Shown: positions 8,492-16,834 of the stretch, piece after piece
How the letters are laid out: every line of letters starts with the position of its first letter
Position numbering within the stretch: the first letter of the stretch is position 1
Origin: Herbidospora galbida
GTDB taxonomy: Bacteria > Actinomycetota > Actinomycetes > Streptosporangiales > Streptosporangiaceae
Direction of reading: 5' to 3'
Assembly: GCF_005233835.1 (NCBI RefSeq)
Contig: NZ_SZQA01000042.1
Coordinates: 1 to 57,827, forward strand
Length of the DNA: 57,827 nucleotides
Position numbers and translations under genes: made by a program
The notes under the pieces: model-generated
Told to the model about the DNA's origin: nothing
The model's input: the letters and a program-made list of their open reading frames with translations, nothing else
Database searches by the model: none

Positions 8492-9409
8492 TCAGGCGGT
8501 CGTGCTCCGCGTCTGGGGCTCTGCTGGTGCGCGCCGGCCGGCCGCGATCGCGCACGCGGCGCGCACGAGGGCGGCGACGGCCGGTGAGCGGGCGTCCTGG
8601 GGCCACGCGATGACCAATGTGCAGTTCGGCAGGTCGCCGACCGGCCGGTAGGCGACCCCGGGGCGCGGGTTGCGCCGGGCGACCGAGGCCGGCGCGAAGA
8701 ACACGACGCTGCCCGTTTCGACGAGGTTGAAGATCTCCGACAAGTTGGAGGCCGGCCTTGCCTCCCCGGGCCGGCGCGGCGCGGCGCGGCCCGCGTCGAC
8801 CCGGCCCGCGTCGGCCGGCGCACCGTTGGGGAGGATCCGGCCGGCCAGATCCGCCAGGCACAACCGGGACCTGGCGGCCAGCGGGTCGGTGGCGGCCATG
8901 GCGACCAGGACCGGCTCGGTGATCAGCGGCTCGGTGTCCAGCCCCCGGTCGTCCATGGGAGAGAGCACGAGTGCCACGTCGGCCAGGCCGTCGCGCAGTG
9001 CCCCGGGCTGATCGCCGAACCCTCCGAGGATCAGTTCGGGGGGCAGGGCGGCGGGGTCGGTGCGGTAGGCGTCCAGGATCTGCGGCAGCAGGCCGCCGTC
9101 GATGTCGGCCTTGAGTGCGATGCGCAGCCGGGGCGAGGCGCTGCCCGCGTGCCGAGCACGCTGAGCGGCGGCGGTGATCGCCTCCAGGGCGGTTCCGGCG
9201 TCGCGCAGCAGGACCTCTCCGGCGCCGGTGAGCCGCACCTGCCGGGTGGTCCGCTCGAACAGCGTCACGCCGAGCTGCCGTTCCAGCTCCCGGATCGCGC
9301 GGGACAGCGGGGGCTGGGCCATCCCCAGCCGGGCGGCGGCGCGCCCGAAGTGCAGTTCCTCCGCGACCGCGACGAAGTAGCGGAGCTGCCGCACCTCCAG
9401 ATCATTCAT
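8492..9409 (-). CDS. LysR-family transcriptional regulator
   Basis: A 305-residue LysR protein. The N-terminal winged helix is typical: LRYFVAVAEELHFGRAAARL, AQPPLSRAIRELERQLG and LFERTTRQVRLTGAG (residues 8-60). The rest is the two-lobed periplasmic-binding-like effector domain. ATG 9409 (MNDLEVRQL) fits the family start. It is divergent from an NmrA-like NAD(P)-binding protein with 123 bases between, so that gene is its probable target; effector not predictable. Confidence 0.9.
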   Translation of the reverse strand: MNDLEVRQLRYFVAVAEELHFGRAAARLGMAQPPLSRAIRELERQLGVTLFERTTRQVRLTGAGEVLLRDAGTALEAITAAAQRARHAGSASPRLRIALKADIDGGLLPQILDAYRTDPAALPPELILGGFGDQPGALRDGLADVALVLSPMDDRGLDTEPLITEPVLVAMAATDPLAARSRLCLADLAGRILPNGAPADAGRVDAGRAAPRRPGEARPASNLSEIFNLVETGSVVFFAPASVARRNPRPGVAYRPVGDLPNCTLVIAWPQDARSPAVAALVRAACAIAAGRRAPAEPQTRSTTA

Positions 9410-9434
9410 ATCCCCAGGGTATCGATCGCGACCA

Positions 9435-9450
9435 AGGTGATCCTTCACCT
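9435..9450. promoter_or_regulatory. Inverted repeat between LysR and NmrA-like genes
   Basis: AGGTGA-TCCT-TCACCT is a 6-base perfect inverted repeat with a 4-base spacer in the divergent promoter region, placed where a LysR-type recognition site would be expected. It does not follow the T-N11-A consensus closely, so this is a candidate only. Confidence 0.4.
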
Positions 9451-9532
9451 GCGACGTCGCTCCGGGTTCACTCGAAGGCGACCGCCCGGCGCCCCTGAGG
9501 TGCGCCGTCGACCGCAACGCATGGAGACACTC

Positions 9533-10444
9533 ATGATCGTCATCACTACGCCGACCGGTGACGTCGGCCGGCAGGTCCTGGACCGCGTCCTGGACGGCGG
9601 TGAGCCGGTCCGGGTGATCGTCCGCGACCCCTCCCGCCTCCCGGAGCACGTGCGCACGCGGGTCGAGGTGGTGGAGGGCTCCCACGCCGACGCGGACACG
9701 ATCGCGAAGGCACTGGTGGGCGCCGACCGGTTGTTCTGGCTCGTGCCCCCGGCCGGTTTCCGTGACGCCGGCCCCGCCAGGCGCCACTACCTGGACTTCA
9801 CCCGGGCCGCGGCCCGGGAGGCCGCGAGCCGGGGCGTACGGATGGTGCACGTCACCTCCCTGGGCCACGGCTACCAGGACGAGGCCGGACTCCTGTCGGC
9901 CGCGCTCGACATGGACGAGCTGATCGCGGGCACCGGCGTGCGGTACCGGGCCCTGGCGCTGCCGTTCTTCATGGAGAACCTGCTCGGTCAGGCCCGCCCG
10001 ATCGCAGAGCAGGGCGTGTTCTCCATGGCGAACACCGCCGACCAGCCGCTCCTGACCGTCGCCACCCGCGACGTGGCCGCCACGGCGGCGGCGCTCCTGC
10101 TGGACGCCGCCTGGAGCGGACAGGCCCGCGTTCCACTGGTCGGCCCCGACAACCTGACCCCCGACGCCATGGCCGAGATCGTCTCCGCGACCCTGGGCCG
10201 CACGGTCCGCTACCGGCAGGTCTCGCTCGCGGACTTCCGGGCCCGCATGGTGCGGCGCGGCGCGAGCCCGGCGCTGGCCCAGGACATGGCCGACATGGTC
10301 GACGCGCAGAACAACGGAATCTACGACGCCGAACCCCGCGACCCGGCCTCCGCCACCGCCACCGGTTTCCGCCAGTGGTGCCAGGACGTCCTGCGGGGAC
10401 ACGTCTATGCGGCGAACAGCAGCATCAGGCCCGTCACCGTGTAG
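9533..10444 (+). CDS. NmrA-like NAD(P)-binding protein
   Basis: A 303-residue atypical short-chain dehydrogenase of the NmrA/azoreductase-like group. The Rossmann motif TTPTGDVGRQVL opens the protein and VTSLGHG follows beta-5; there is no YxxxK catalytic pair. Members sense or reduce quinone-like compounds or act as redox sensors. ATG 9533 is preceded by GGAGAC at good spacing; ATG 9521 is an alternative. Divergent LysR suggests induction by a small aromatic or redox-active compound. The last 40 bases overlap the convergent membrane protein gene. Confidence 0.83.
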   Translation: MIVITTPTGDVGRQVLDRVLDGGEPVRVIVRDPSRLPEHVRTRVEVVEGSHADADTIAKALVGADRLFWLVPPAGFRDAGPARRHYLDFTRAAAREAASRGVRMVHVTSLGHGYQDEAGLLSAALDMDELIAGTGVRYRALALPFFMENLLGQARPIAEQGVFSMANTADQPLLTVATRDVAATAAALLLDAAWSGQARVPLVGPDNLTPDAMAEIVSATLGRTVRYRQVSLADFRARMVRRGASPALAQDMADMVDAQNNGIYDAEPRDPASATATGFRQWCQDVLRGHVYAANSSIRPVTV

Positions 10445-11688
10445 ACGACCATCAGGACCAGCAGGGGCACCTGGCCCGCCACGGCCGTGCGCCGGGGGAA
10501 CAGCACCAGGGCCCGGTCGTGGGCCAGGGCGGTGCCCAGCACGTGGCCGATGACGATCAGGGTCACCTGGAGCATGGCCACGGCGGCGGGGGTCAGGAAC
10601 GCCGACTGGACGGTCCAGCCGACCGTCCCGAGCCAGTTGGCGCCGGTCATCAGGGGGTCGGAGAGCAGGGCGAGGGTGCGCTGGCCCTCGTACAGGAACA
10701 GGGTGAAGTAGTGCGCCACGATGTAGCCGACGGCGATCGGCACGATCGAGTGGGCGATCTCGCCCGACGTCCGGCCCTGCTCCCCCATGCCGCGCCGGCC
10801 GGCCAGCCGGGTCGCCAGCAGGTAGGCGCCCAGGACCAGCAGGATCACGAACAGCAGCCCGGCCGTGCCCAGCACGGGTGAGGGCAGGCTGTTCTCCTGG
10901 ACGAACCGCACCCAGACCGGCGCGTTGGAGACGCTGTCGTACATGGTCGAGCCCAGCAGGACGATGACCAGCACGACCAGGCCCGGCGCGGGCCGCAGGC
11001 CGGCCATCCCGTCGAGGGGGTTGCGCCAGACCAGCACGCCGTCGTCGCGGCGGGCGACCGGGGAGAGCCGCCCGGCCAGGTCGCTGTAGACCTCGAAGGC
11101 GTCGCCCTTGTCGAACCAGCGCACGCCGTACACGAACCCGCCGGCGAGCATGGCGAGGGCGTACAGACCGAGCCAGCCGCCGATGACCGGCAGGGTCACG
11201 CGCCCGGGGGCGACCAGTTCCAGCCAGACGAAGGCGAACAGCCCGGCGGCGGCCGGCCAGTAGCCGAGCCGCTCGGGCAGCGGCCGGACCGAGCGCTCGC
11301 CCCGGACCAGCAGCACGACGGTCCGCAGCGGGTTGAACAGCCGCCACACGCCGCCGAACACCAGCGACAGCGGCACCAGCCCCACCCAGAACAGGACGTA
11401 GACCACCCCGGCCGTCGGGTTGTCGGCGTCGTCGGGGCCGAAGAAGCCGATCAGGAAGTACGCCGTGACGACCAGGCCGACCGCCCGCCACACCCACGCC
11501 GGCACCCGCCACTGCAGGAACCTCGGCAGCGGGCGGGCGTCGTCGAGGCCGAGGCCGAGCCGGGGCTCCCGCCACAGGAACCCCAGCGCGGCGAACGACA
11601 CCACGAGGCAGATGATCGCGCCGGCCAGGGCGGCGGAGAACGGGATGGGCAGGTCCTGACGGCCGCCCACGCCGTGAGCCAGCAGCAT
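10405..11688 (-). CDS. Polytopic membrane protein, last gene of ebo/copper operon
   Basis: A 427-residue integral membrane protein with about ten hydrophobic segments (for example AALAGAIICLVVSFAAL near the N-terminus and LLVLMVVYTVTGLMLLF at the end). Several histidines sit inside predicted membrane spans (IAHSIVPI, YIVAHYF, VIGHVLG), as in metal- or haem-handling membrane proteins. I do not recognise a named family. It starts (ATG 11688) one base inside the stop codon of the cupredoxin-like lipoprotein gene, so the two are translationally coupled. A membrane partner or electron/metal conduit for the exported copper-type proteins is plausible inference. Confidence 0.78.
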   Translation of the reverse strand: MLLAHGVGGRQDLPIPFSAALAGAIICLVVSFAALGFLWREPRLGLGLDDARPLPRFLQWRVPAWVWRAVGLVVTAYFLIGFFGPDDADNPTAGVVYVLFWVGLVPLSLVFGGVWRLFNPLRTVVLLVRGERSVRPLPERLGYWPAAAGLFAFVWLELVAPGRVTLPVIGGWLGLYALAMLAGGFVYGVRWFDKGDAFEVYSDLAGRLSPVARRDDGVLVWRNPLDGMAGLRPAPGLVVLVIVLLGSTMYDSVSNAPVWVRFVQENSLPSPVLGTAGLLFVILLVLGAYLLATRLAGRRGMGEQGRTSGEIAHSIVPIAVGYIVAHYFTLFLYEGQRTLALLSDPLMTGANWLGTVGWTVQSAFLTPAAVAMLQVTLIVIGHVLGTALAHDRALVLFPRRTAVAGQVPLLVLMVVYTVTGLMLLFAA

Positions 11689-12032
11689 CAGCTCACCACG
11701 AGCTGGAAGAGCTGGAGGTCCTGGTCGTGCGTCTCCACCTCGAACAGCCCGGTCGTGTCGGCCAGGAACGAGATGACCGAGGGGTGGTTCGGCAGCAGCG
11801 TCGCGGCCTTGTCGTAGCCGTGGACGTGCGCCTCGTCGGCGACGTCGCTGGTCACGGTGATCTTGACGCCCTGGTTGAGGCGGACCTCGATCCGGCCCGG
11901 CGGCGGGGTGACCTTCTTGCCGGAGATCGAGATCGTGATCTCCTTGATCGGGCCGACCGCGGCGGCCGGGCCCCCGGTGGCGCAGCCCGTCAGGGCCATG
12001 ACCGCCACGAGCAGCGCGGCAACGTGTCTCAT
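11688..12032 (-). CDS. Cupredoxin-like lipoprotein
   Basis: A 114-residue lipoprotein. The lipobox LTGC gives the lipidated cysteine C17 after a short hydrophobic segment. The body is a small beta-sandwich pattern with DEAHVHGYD and, near the end, GLFEVETHDQDLQLFQL, as in cupredoxin-like domains whose His residues bind copper; the classical Cys ligand is not evident, so metal binding is uncertain. ATG 12032 is preceded by GGAGAA. It lies 10 bases after the CopC-like gene and overlaps the next membrane protein gene by one base. Confidence 0.8.
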   Translation of the reverse strand: MRHVAALLVAVMALTGCATGGPAAAVGPIKEITISISGKKVTPPPGRIEVRLNQGVKITVTSDVADEAHVHGYDKAATLLPNHPSVISFLADTTGLFEVETHDQDLQLFQLVVS

Positions 12033-12042
12033 CGGTTCTCCA

Positions 12043-12867
12043 CTAACGTTTCTTCGCGCCGACCTTGCCGCCGGCTTTGCCGGCGCCGCCCGATCTCGCA
12101 CTCTTGCCAGGATTGCCGGGCTTGCCGGGCTTCTTGGTGTTCTTCGCCGGTGGACGTCGCATCGCCCGCGCCAGCAGCACGACCACGCCCGCGCCCAGCA
12201 CGACCGGGATCAGCCAGACCAGCGGGCTGTCGTCGCCCGTGTCGGGCGCCGCCACCGGCGACGGGGCCACGCTGGGCGCGGCCGTCGTCACGGTCTGGGT
12301 GTCGGTGGTCGGCAGGGTCACCGGCTGGCTGTCCTGCGAGTGGGCCGCCTCGATCGCGGCGAGCAGGCCGGGGTCGGGGCCGCCGGTCGGCTCGGTCCAG
12401 TCCGCGGGGGCCTTGGTGGGCTTGCCCGCGTAGGTGAACTCGAGCTTGCCCTTGACCTCCTCGCCGTCGCTGGCGATCGACAGGTACTCGACCGTGTACT
12501 CGCCGACCTTGGGCCAGTACGCCACGGGGAGCTCGACCGAATAACCCTCGTGGTAGAGGCGGGGCTCCCACTTGCCGTCGATCAGGAACAGCTCCGTGAC
12601 CGGCTCGTCGAGGCGCTTGGTCGCGCCGGTGAGCCACTGCCGCTCGACGCGCTCGCCGCCGGGGCCGGTCACGGTGAAGTGGGCGTTGCGGGGCGGCGCC
12701 TCGGTGAACCAGAGCGTCAGGGTCTGGCGGGCCTCGGCGAGGGTGCCGCCCTTCTCCGGGTCTGACTCGACGAGCTGGCCGTGGGCGAACGCCGGGCCCT
12801 CCAGGAGGACCGTCGTCGTGCCCAGGCAGAGCACCGCGATCAGCAACCGGGCCAGCCATCTCGTCAT
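12043..12867 (-). CDS. CopC-domain exported protein with C-terminal anchor
   Basis: A 274-residue protein. Residues 1-28 are a signal peptide ending PAFA, so the mature protein begins with H29, the N-terminal histidine that binds Cu(II) in CopC proteins (HGQLVESDPEKGG). The usual later ligand motif DGH reads D134-G-E136 here, so the copper site is altered. The CopC/YobA domain spans ~29-150; a Pro/Thr-rich linker, one membrane span (about 218-240) and a Lys/Gly-rich cytoplasmic tail follow. It overlaps the upstream EboE gene by ATGA and is followed by a cupredoxin-like lipoprotein. Confidence 0.87.
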   Translation of the reverse strand: MTRWLARLLIAVLCLGTTTVLLEGPAFAHGQLVESDPEKGGTLAEARQTLTLWFTEAPPRNAHFTVTGPGGERVERQWLTGATKRLDEPVTELFLIDGKWEPRLYHEGYSVELPVAYWPKVGEYTVEYLSIASDGEEVKGKLEFTYAGKPTKAPADWTEPTGGPDPGLLAAIEAAHSQDSQPVTLPTTDTQTVTTAAPSVAPSPVAAPDTGDDSPLVWLIPVVLGAGVVVLLARAMRRPPAKNTKKPGKPGNPGKSARSGGAGKAGGKVGAKKR

Positions 12868-14015
12868 CGGGACACGTCCTCCAGTCCGAGCGCGACCAGG
12901 CGGTCGCGCGTCCAGGCGAGCTCGGCGGCGAGGCCCGCCACCAGGCCCGCGTCTCCCTGCGGGCGGCGGTCCTCGGGGAGGACCTGCCAGGTGTAGGTCT
13001 CGACCTCGACGTGGTCGGTCAGCGCCCGCTCCCCGCCGAAGAGGGCTTCGAGGGTGCTGTTCAGCACGCCGCTCGTGCTCGCCAGCGGCGGCTCGGGGTC
13101 GGCGTGCAGGGGCAGGTGGAAGTGCACCCGCCAGGCGTCCTCCCCGGGCAGGCCGGCGAGCGCCTCGTCGAGGTCGTCGCACGAGCCGCCGCCGCGCTCC
13201 CGCGTCTGGTGCAGGAACCGCTCCTCGTGGAAGGCGGCCAGCTCCTCCTTGGCGGAGGCGGGGTCGTCGACGTGCAGCGCGCACGAGGCCTGGGTCTTCA
13301 CGACCGGCAGCCCCGCCGTCTCCAGCGAGGCCAGCGCCTCGACCGGGTCCTCGAACTGCACCGCGAGGTGGCAGACGTCGAGGCAGACGCCGAGCCAGTC
13401 GTGGTCGAGCGCGGCGAACTCCTCGCACGCCTGCCCGATCGTCTCCACGACGCAGCCGGGCTCGGGTTCGAGCGCGACTCTGACCGTCCGGCCGCTGGAG
13501 GCCGCCAGCTTGGACAGGCCCTCGGACAGCTCGCCCAGCCGGAGGCGGGCCTGGCCGGCCATGGCGGCGTCCCACGGCGTCCGCCACGCCAGCGGCAGCG
13601 TCGACACGCTGCCCCGCGCGGCGTCGTCGGGCAGCAGCCCGGCCAGCACCGAGGCGCAGTCGAGCGTGTAGCGCAGCCGGTCGTGCGTGGTCCAGTCGGG
13701 GACGTACACCTTGCGCTTGACCACCGGATCGTGGAAGCCCCGGTAGGGGAACGCGTTGAGCGTCACCACCTCCAGGCCGCGGGCGGCCAGCTCGCGGCGC
13801 AGGCGCACGACCTGGACGGGGTCCTCGACCAGAGCGGTCGCGACGTCGCGCGCCAGCCACAGGCCGAGGCCCAGGCGGTCGACGCCGAGAGCCTCCCGGA
13901 CCGGCTCGCCGAAGCGGGCGAGCTGGCCCAGGACACCCTCCAGGCTTTCGGCGGGATGGACGTTGGTGCAGTACGCGACGTGCACCGTCGACCCGTCGGG
14001 ATGGCGGAGCCGCAT
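12864..14015 (-). CDS. eboE: EboE-like TIM-barrel protein (xylose-isomerase fold)
   Basis: A 383-residue sugar-phosphate-isomerase-like TIM barrel matching the metabolite-traffic protein EboE. Recognisable blocks are YCTNVHPAESLEGVL at the N-terminus, NAFPYRGFHDPVVK (about residue 100), ALEPEPGCVVET and the metal-site-like CLDVCHLAVQFE. In Nostoc punctiforme the ebo genes are needed to move a scytonemin precursor to the periplasm; the chemistry of EboE is unknown. Start ATG 14015 is one base after the EboB stop; its own stop overlaps the CopC-like start. The assignment rests on motif memory and on its EboA/EboB neighbours. Confidence 0.8.
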   Translation of the reverse strand: MRLRHPDGSTVHVAYCTNVHPAESLEGVLGQLARFGEPVREALGVDRLGLGLWLARDVATALVEDPVQVVRLRRELAARGLEVVTLNAFPYRGFHDPVVKRKVYVPDWTTHDRLRYTLDCASVLAGLLPDDAARGSVSTLPLAWRTPWDAAMAGQARLRLGELSEGLSKLAASSGRTVRVALEPEPGCVVETIGQACEEFAALDHDWLGVCLDVCHLAVQFEDPVEALASLETAGLPVVKTQASCALHVDDPASAKEELAAFHEERFLHQTRERGGGSCDDLDEALAGLPGEDAWRVHFHLPLHADPEPPLASTSGVLNSTLEALFGGERALTDHVEVETYTWQVLPEDRRPQGDAGLVAGLAAELAWTRDRLVALGLEDVSR

Positions 14016-14016
14016 G

Positions 14017-14874
14017 TCAGGCGTCCTTGCGCACGCCGCGCAGCACCGAGTTGCCCTCGAACGTCTCGTCGGTCTTCAGGTCTTCCAGGTCGAGGCGGCC
14101 CGACTGGGCGTAGAACTCGACCGGGTTGCGCCACAGGACCTTGTCGACGTCGTCGGCGGTGAACCCGGCGGCCAGCATCGCGTCGCCGGTCTTGCGGGTC
14201 TTCAGCGGGTCGCTGCGGCCCCAGTCGGCGGCCGAGTTGACCAGCATCCGGTCGGTGCCGAACTCCTGGAGGATGCGGACCATGCGGTCCTCGTCCATCT
14301 TGGTGTCGGGGTAGATCGAGAACGCGGCCCAGCTGCCCGACTCGACGACCATCTTCACGGTCATCTCGTTGAGGTGGTCGACCACGACCATGCCGGGGGC
14401 GATGCCCGACTCGCGCACGACGTCCAGGGTCCGCTTGGTGCCGGCGGCCTTGTCGCGGTGGGGGGTGTGGACCATGATCGGCAGCTCGTGCTCCTTCGCC
14501 AAGTCGAGCTGACGCGTGAAGGCCTCGTCCTCCTCCTTGGTCATCGAGTCGTAGCCGACCTCGCCGACCGCGACCACGCCGTCCTTGGCGAGGTAGCGCG
14601 GCAGCTCGTCGAGGACGTCCACGCAGCGGGGGTCGTTGGCCTCTTTCGGGTTCAGCGCGATCGTGCAGTGGTGGCGGATGCCGAACTGCGCGGCACGGAA
14701 GGGCTCCCAGCCCACGAGGGAGTCGAAGTAGTCGAGGAACGAGCGCACGCCGGTGCGCGGCTGGCCCAGCCAGAAGGCGGGCTCGACCAGGGCCCGGACG
14801 CCGGCCTCGTACATGGCCTCGTAGTCGTCCGTGGTCCGCGACGTCATGTGGATGTGCGGGTCGAAGATACGCAC
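14017..14874 (-). CDS. eboB: TatD-family metal-dependent hydrolase, EboB-like
   Basis: A 285-residue amidohydrolase-fold protein. The metal ligands are visible: FDPHIHMTS at the N-terminus, GEVGYD for the bridging acid, HTPHRDK, VDHLNE and a late NSAADWG aspartate. This is the TatD pattern. GTG 14874 gives the natural N-terminus VRIFDPHIH and lies two bases after the EboA stop. Within the ebo cluster the TatD-like EboB is a standard member; its substrate is not known. Confidence 0.87.
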   Translation of the reverse strand: MRIFDPHIHMTSRTTDDYEAMYEAGVRALVEPAFWLGQPRTGVRSFLDYFDSLVGWEPFRAAQFGIRHHCTIALNPKEANDPRCVDVLDELPRYLAKDGVVAVGEVGYDSMTKEEDEAFTRQLDLAKEHELPIMVHTPHRDKAAGTKRTLDVVRESGIAPGMVVVDHLNEMTVKMVVESGSWAAFSIYPDTKMDEDRMVRILQEFGTDRMLVNSAADWGRSDPLKTRKTGDAMLAAGFTADDVDKVLWRNPVEFYAQSGRLDLEDLKTDETFEGNSVLRGVRKDA

Positions 14875-14876
14875 GG

Positions 14877-15479
14877 CTAGGACTCCTGGTCTACGAGGTT
14901 GAGCACGAGGTGCACGTCGTCGGGCACCACGCGGCCGGCCGCTTCGCGTTCCTTGGCGAAGTCGGCCAGCATGCGGGCGAGTTCGGCGTCGGCGCGGTCG
15001 GCCAGGCCCGCGACGGCCGCCAGGGGGACGCCGACGAACACGCACTTGAGCACGCCGTGCCGCCAGCCCTCGTCGTCGAGGTGGGCGGCGGCGTAGGGAC
15101 CCATGGCGGCGGCCACGAGCCGGGTGTCGTTGGTGCGCAGGGCGTCGCGGACCAGCGGCAGCCCCTCGTCACCGAGGCCGAGGATCGGCAGGGCGCGCAG
15201 CACGGCCCGCTTCTCGGCGTTGTCCCCGTCCGTGTACGCCCTCGACACCGCCGCCGCCTTGGGCCGCGGCAGCGCGTCGAGCAGCAGGGCGCGGGCGGCG
15301 TCGTCGGCCGTCCAGCCCGTCAGGCTCTCCAGGGCGCCCCGGCCGACCTTCCGCCCGGCGGCGGGGAAGAGCACGGCCAGCTTCGCGGGGTCGTCCGCCA
15401 CCTGGGAGCGCGCCGTGGAGAGCCACTCCTCCGCCTCGGGGGTGAGGTCGAGCGCGGCGCGCAGGTCGTCGGGCGTCAT
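14877..15479 (-). CDS. eboA: EboA-domain protein
   Basis: A 200-residue, mostly helical protein with the EboA landmarks: LTPEAEEWLSTA near the start, RKVGRGAL, GWTADDAARALLL, then LRTNDTRLVAAAMGPYAA and LKCVFVGVPLAAV. No catalytic site is recognised; EboA is an essential but biochemically uncharacterised part of ebo clusters. Its ATG overlaps the inositol-phosphate synthase stop (ATGA), making it the second gene of the operon. Confidence 0.85.
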   Translation of the reverse strand: MTPDDLRAALDLTPEAEEWLSTARSQVADDPAKLAVLFPAAGRKVGRGALESLTGWTADDAARALLLDALPRPKAAAVSRAYTDGDNAEKRAVLRALPILGLGDEGLPLVRDALRTNDTRLVAAAMGPYAAAHLDDEGWRHGVLKCVFVGVPLAAVAGLADRADAELARMLADFAKEREAAGRVVPDDVHLVLNLVDQES

Positions 15480-16624
15480 CGGACCGCCCACTCTCGGAGC
15501 GCGTCGTACTGGGCGAGCAACCGGTGCTCGTCGGTGCCGACCGGGTCCTTGAAGAAGAAGCCGAGGGAGGTCAGCGCGCCCGACTCGCCCTGCTCGTGCG
15601 CCCACGACGTGAAGCGGGCCAGGTCGAGCACGAGCGGCGCGGCCAGCGCCGAGTCGCAGCCCTGCCAGGTGAACTGCATCGTCATCCGGACGCCGAGGAA
15701 ACCCTCGAACAGGATGTGGTCCCAGGCGGTCTTCCAGTCGCCCAGGTCAGGAACGTAGTCAATGTGGACCTCGCCCCCGGCGGAGTACCCGAGCATCTTC
15801 GCCATGCCCCGCTGCTTGGAGGCGGTCTTGCTGGCCGCGGCGGCCGGGTCGGCCAGGGTCGCCCCGTCGCCGCCGCCCAGCAGGTTGGTGCCCGACCACG
15901 ACAGGACGCGCAGCGCCCGCGTGGTGAACATCGGCGCGAGCGCCGACCGCATGAGCGTCTCACCGGTCTTGCCGTCACTGCCGGCGTACGGGACGCCGCG
16001 CGACTTCGCCAGCTCGTCGAGGGCCGGCAGGCGGGCGCCGGTCGACGGGGTGAAGTCGACGAAGGCGCAGCCGGCCTCGAAGGCGGCGTAGGCGTACACG
16101 GAACTGGGCGGCAGCACGTAGGCGTCGGTCTCCATGGCCTTCGTGAGCGCCGCGAGGTCGTCGTGCTCGGGACGGTAGGCGCTGGGCGGCTCCGTCGACG
16201 AGACGTTGATCACGACGACCCGGTCGAGGCCGTGCCGCTCGCGGAAGCCCGCGATGTCGGCGGCCAGCCGCTCCACCACCTGGAGCTGCGGCACCGCGTC
16301 CTCGACGTGCACGCCGTCGCGGATCTCCGCCTCGACCGCCGTCACCTCCGGCAGCACCGCCGCCGCGATGTCCCGCGGGACCACTCCCGAGGTGGTCAAC
16401 TGCTCCACGCGCTTGGCGAGGGGCGTGGCCACGATGTCGTGACCGCCGAACACGAGCTCCCCGAATCCGGCCAACGGAAGCTGTGCGAAGTCCGGCAGTT
16501 CCGAGACCAGGCCGACCGGGGCGGCGAGCCCTAACCGCACCGCGGTGGCGCCCGCCATCGCGGTGGTCGCCACCGACCCACGAACCCCAACGAACCAGAC
16601 GCCTGTCCGACTCTGCTTCACCAT
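15476..16624 (-). CDS. Inositol-3-phosphate synthase family protein, first gene of ebo operon
   Basis: A 382-residue protein of the myo-inositol-1-phosphate synthase family. The NAD-binding start VWFVGVRGSVATT, the VINVSSTEPP block, the conserved GSDGKTGETLM and the WSGTNLLGGGDG block are all present. The family converts glucose 6-phosphate to inositol 3-phosphate, though this operon-borne copy may make or sense a related cyclised sugar; cyanobacterial ebo clusters carry a sugar-phosphate cyclase-like gene (EboD) in a comparable role. ATG 16624 follows AAGGGAAG. It heads seven genes with overlaps or gaps of at most 10 bases. Confidence 0.88.
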   Translation of the reverse strand: MVKQSRTGVWFVGVRGSVATTAMAGATAVRLGLAAPVGLVSELPDFAQLPLAGFGELVFGGHDIVATPLAKRVEQLTTSGVVPRDIAAAVLPEVTAVEAEIRDGVHVEDAVPQLQVVERLAADIAGFRERHGLDRVVVINVSSTEPPSAYRPEHDDLAALTKAMETDAYVLPPSSVYAYAAFEAGCAFVDFTPSTGARLPALDELAKSRGVPYAGSDGKTGETLMRSALAPMFTTRALRVLSWSGTNLLGGGDGATLADPAAAASKTASKQRGMAKMLGYSAGGEVHIDYVPDLGDWKTAWDHILFEGFLGVRMTMQFTWQGCDSALAAPLVLDLARFTSWAHEQGESGALTSLGFFFKDPVGTDEHRLLAQYDALREWAVR

Positions 16625-16743
16625 CACCGGCTTCCCTTTCGATATATCTCCGAAGGGACGGCAGTGGGAGGTCGGATGAAGCCGGCCTATGGCACGCTGA
16701 GTCCCCGGTCGGAGGACGCGCACGCCGAACGCGTCTACGGTTC

Positions 16744-16785
16744 AAAAAACCCTGCTTGACCTATGGCGTGCCACCGCCGCCAAGC
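16744..16785 (-). terminator. Rho-independent terminator after the sigma/membrane-partner genes
   Basis: On the minus strand GCTTGGC (16785-16779) pairs with GTCAAGC (16760-16754, one G-U pair) around an inner GGCG/CGCC stem, followed by AGGG and six T residues (16749-16744). It sits 50 bases after the sigma-partner stop and ~120 bases before the inositol-phosphate synthase start, so it would separate the two operons. Confidence 0.6.
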
Positions 16786-16799
16786 CCGAGACGTCCATA

Positions 16800-16828
16800 T
16801 TGTTACGGTGCGGTACAGGTCGGGTCAA
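16800..16828 (-). promoter_or_regulatory. Sigma70-like promoter candidate upstream of ebo operon
   Basis: On the minus strand TTGACC (16828-16823) and TAACAA (16805-16800) are separated by 17 bases, a good housekeeping-type promoter. Transcription would start near 16793, just before the terminator-like hairpin, which would then act as an attenuator for the ebo operon. Alternatively it is fortuitous and the true promoter is nearer 16640. Confidence 0.4.
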
Positions 16829-16834
16829 TGCCGC

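Noticed and set aside
8492-11575. A 1027-codon frame ending in the LysR gene
   Set aside because: Only the last 305 codons (from ATG 9409) are LysR; the rest is out of frame to the NmrA-like and membrane protein genes.
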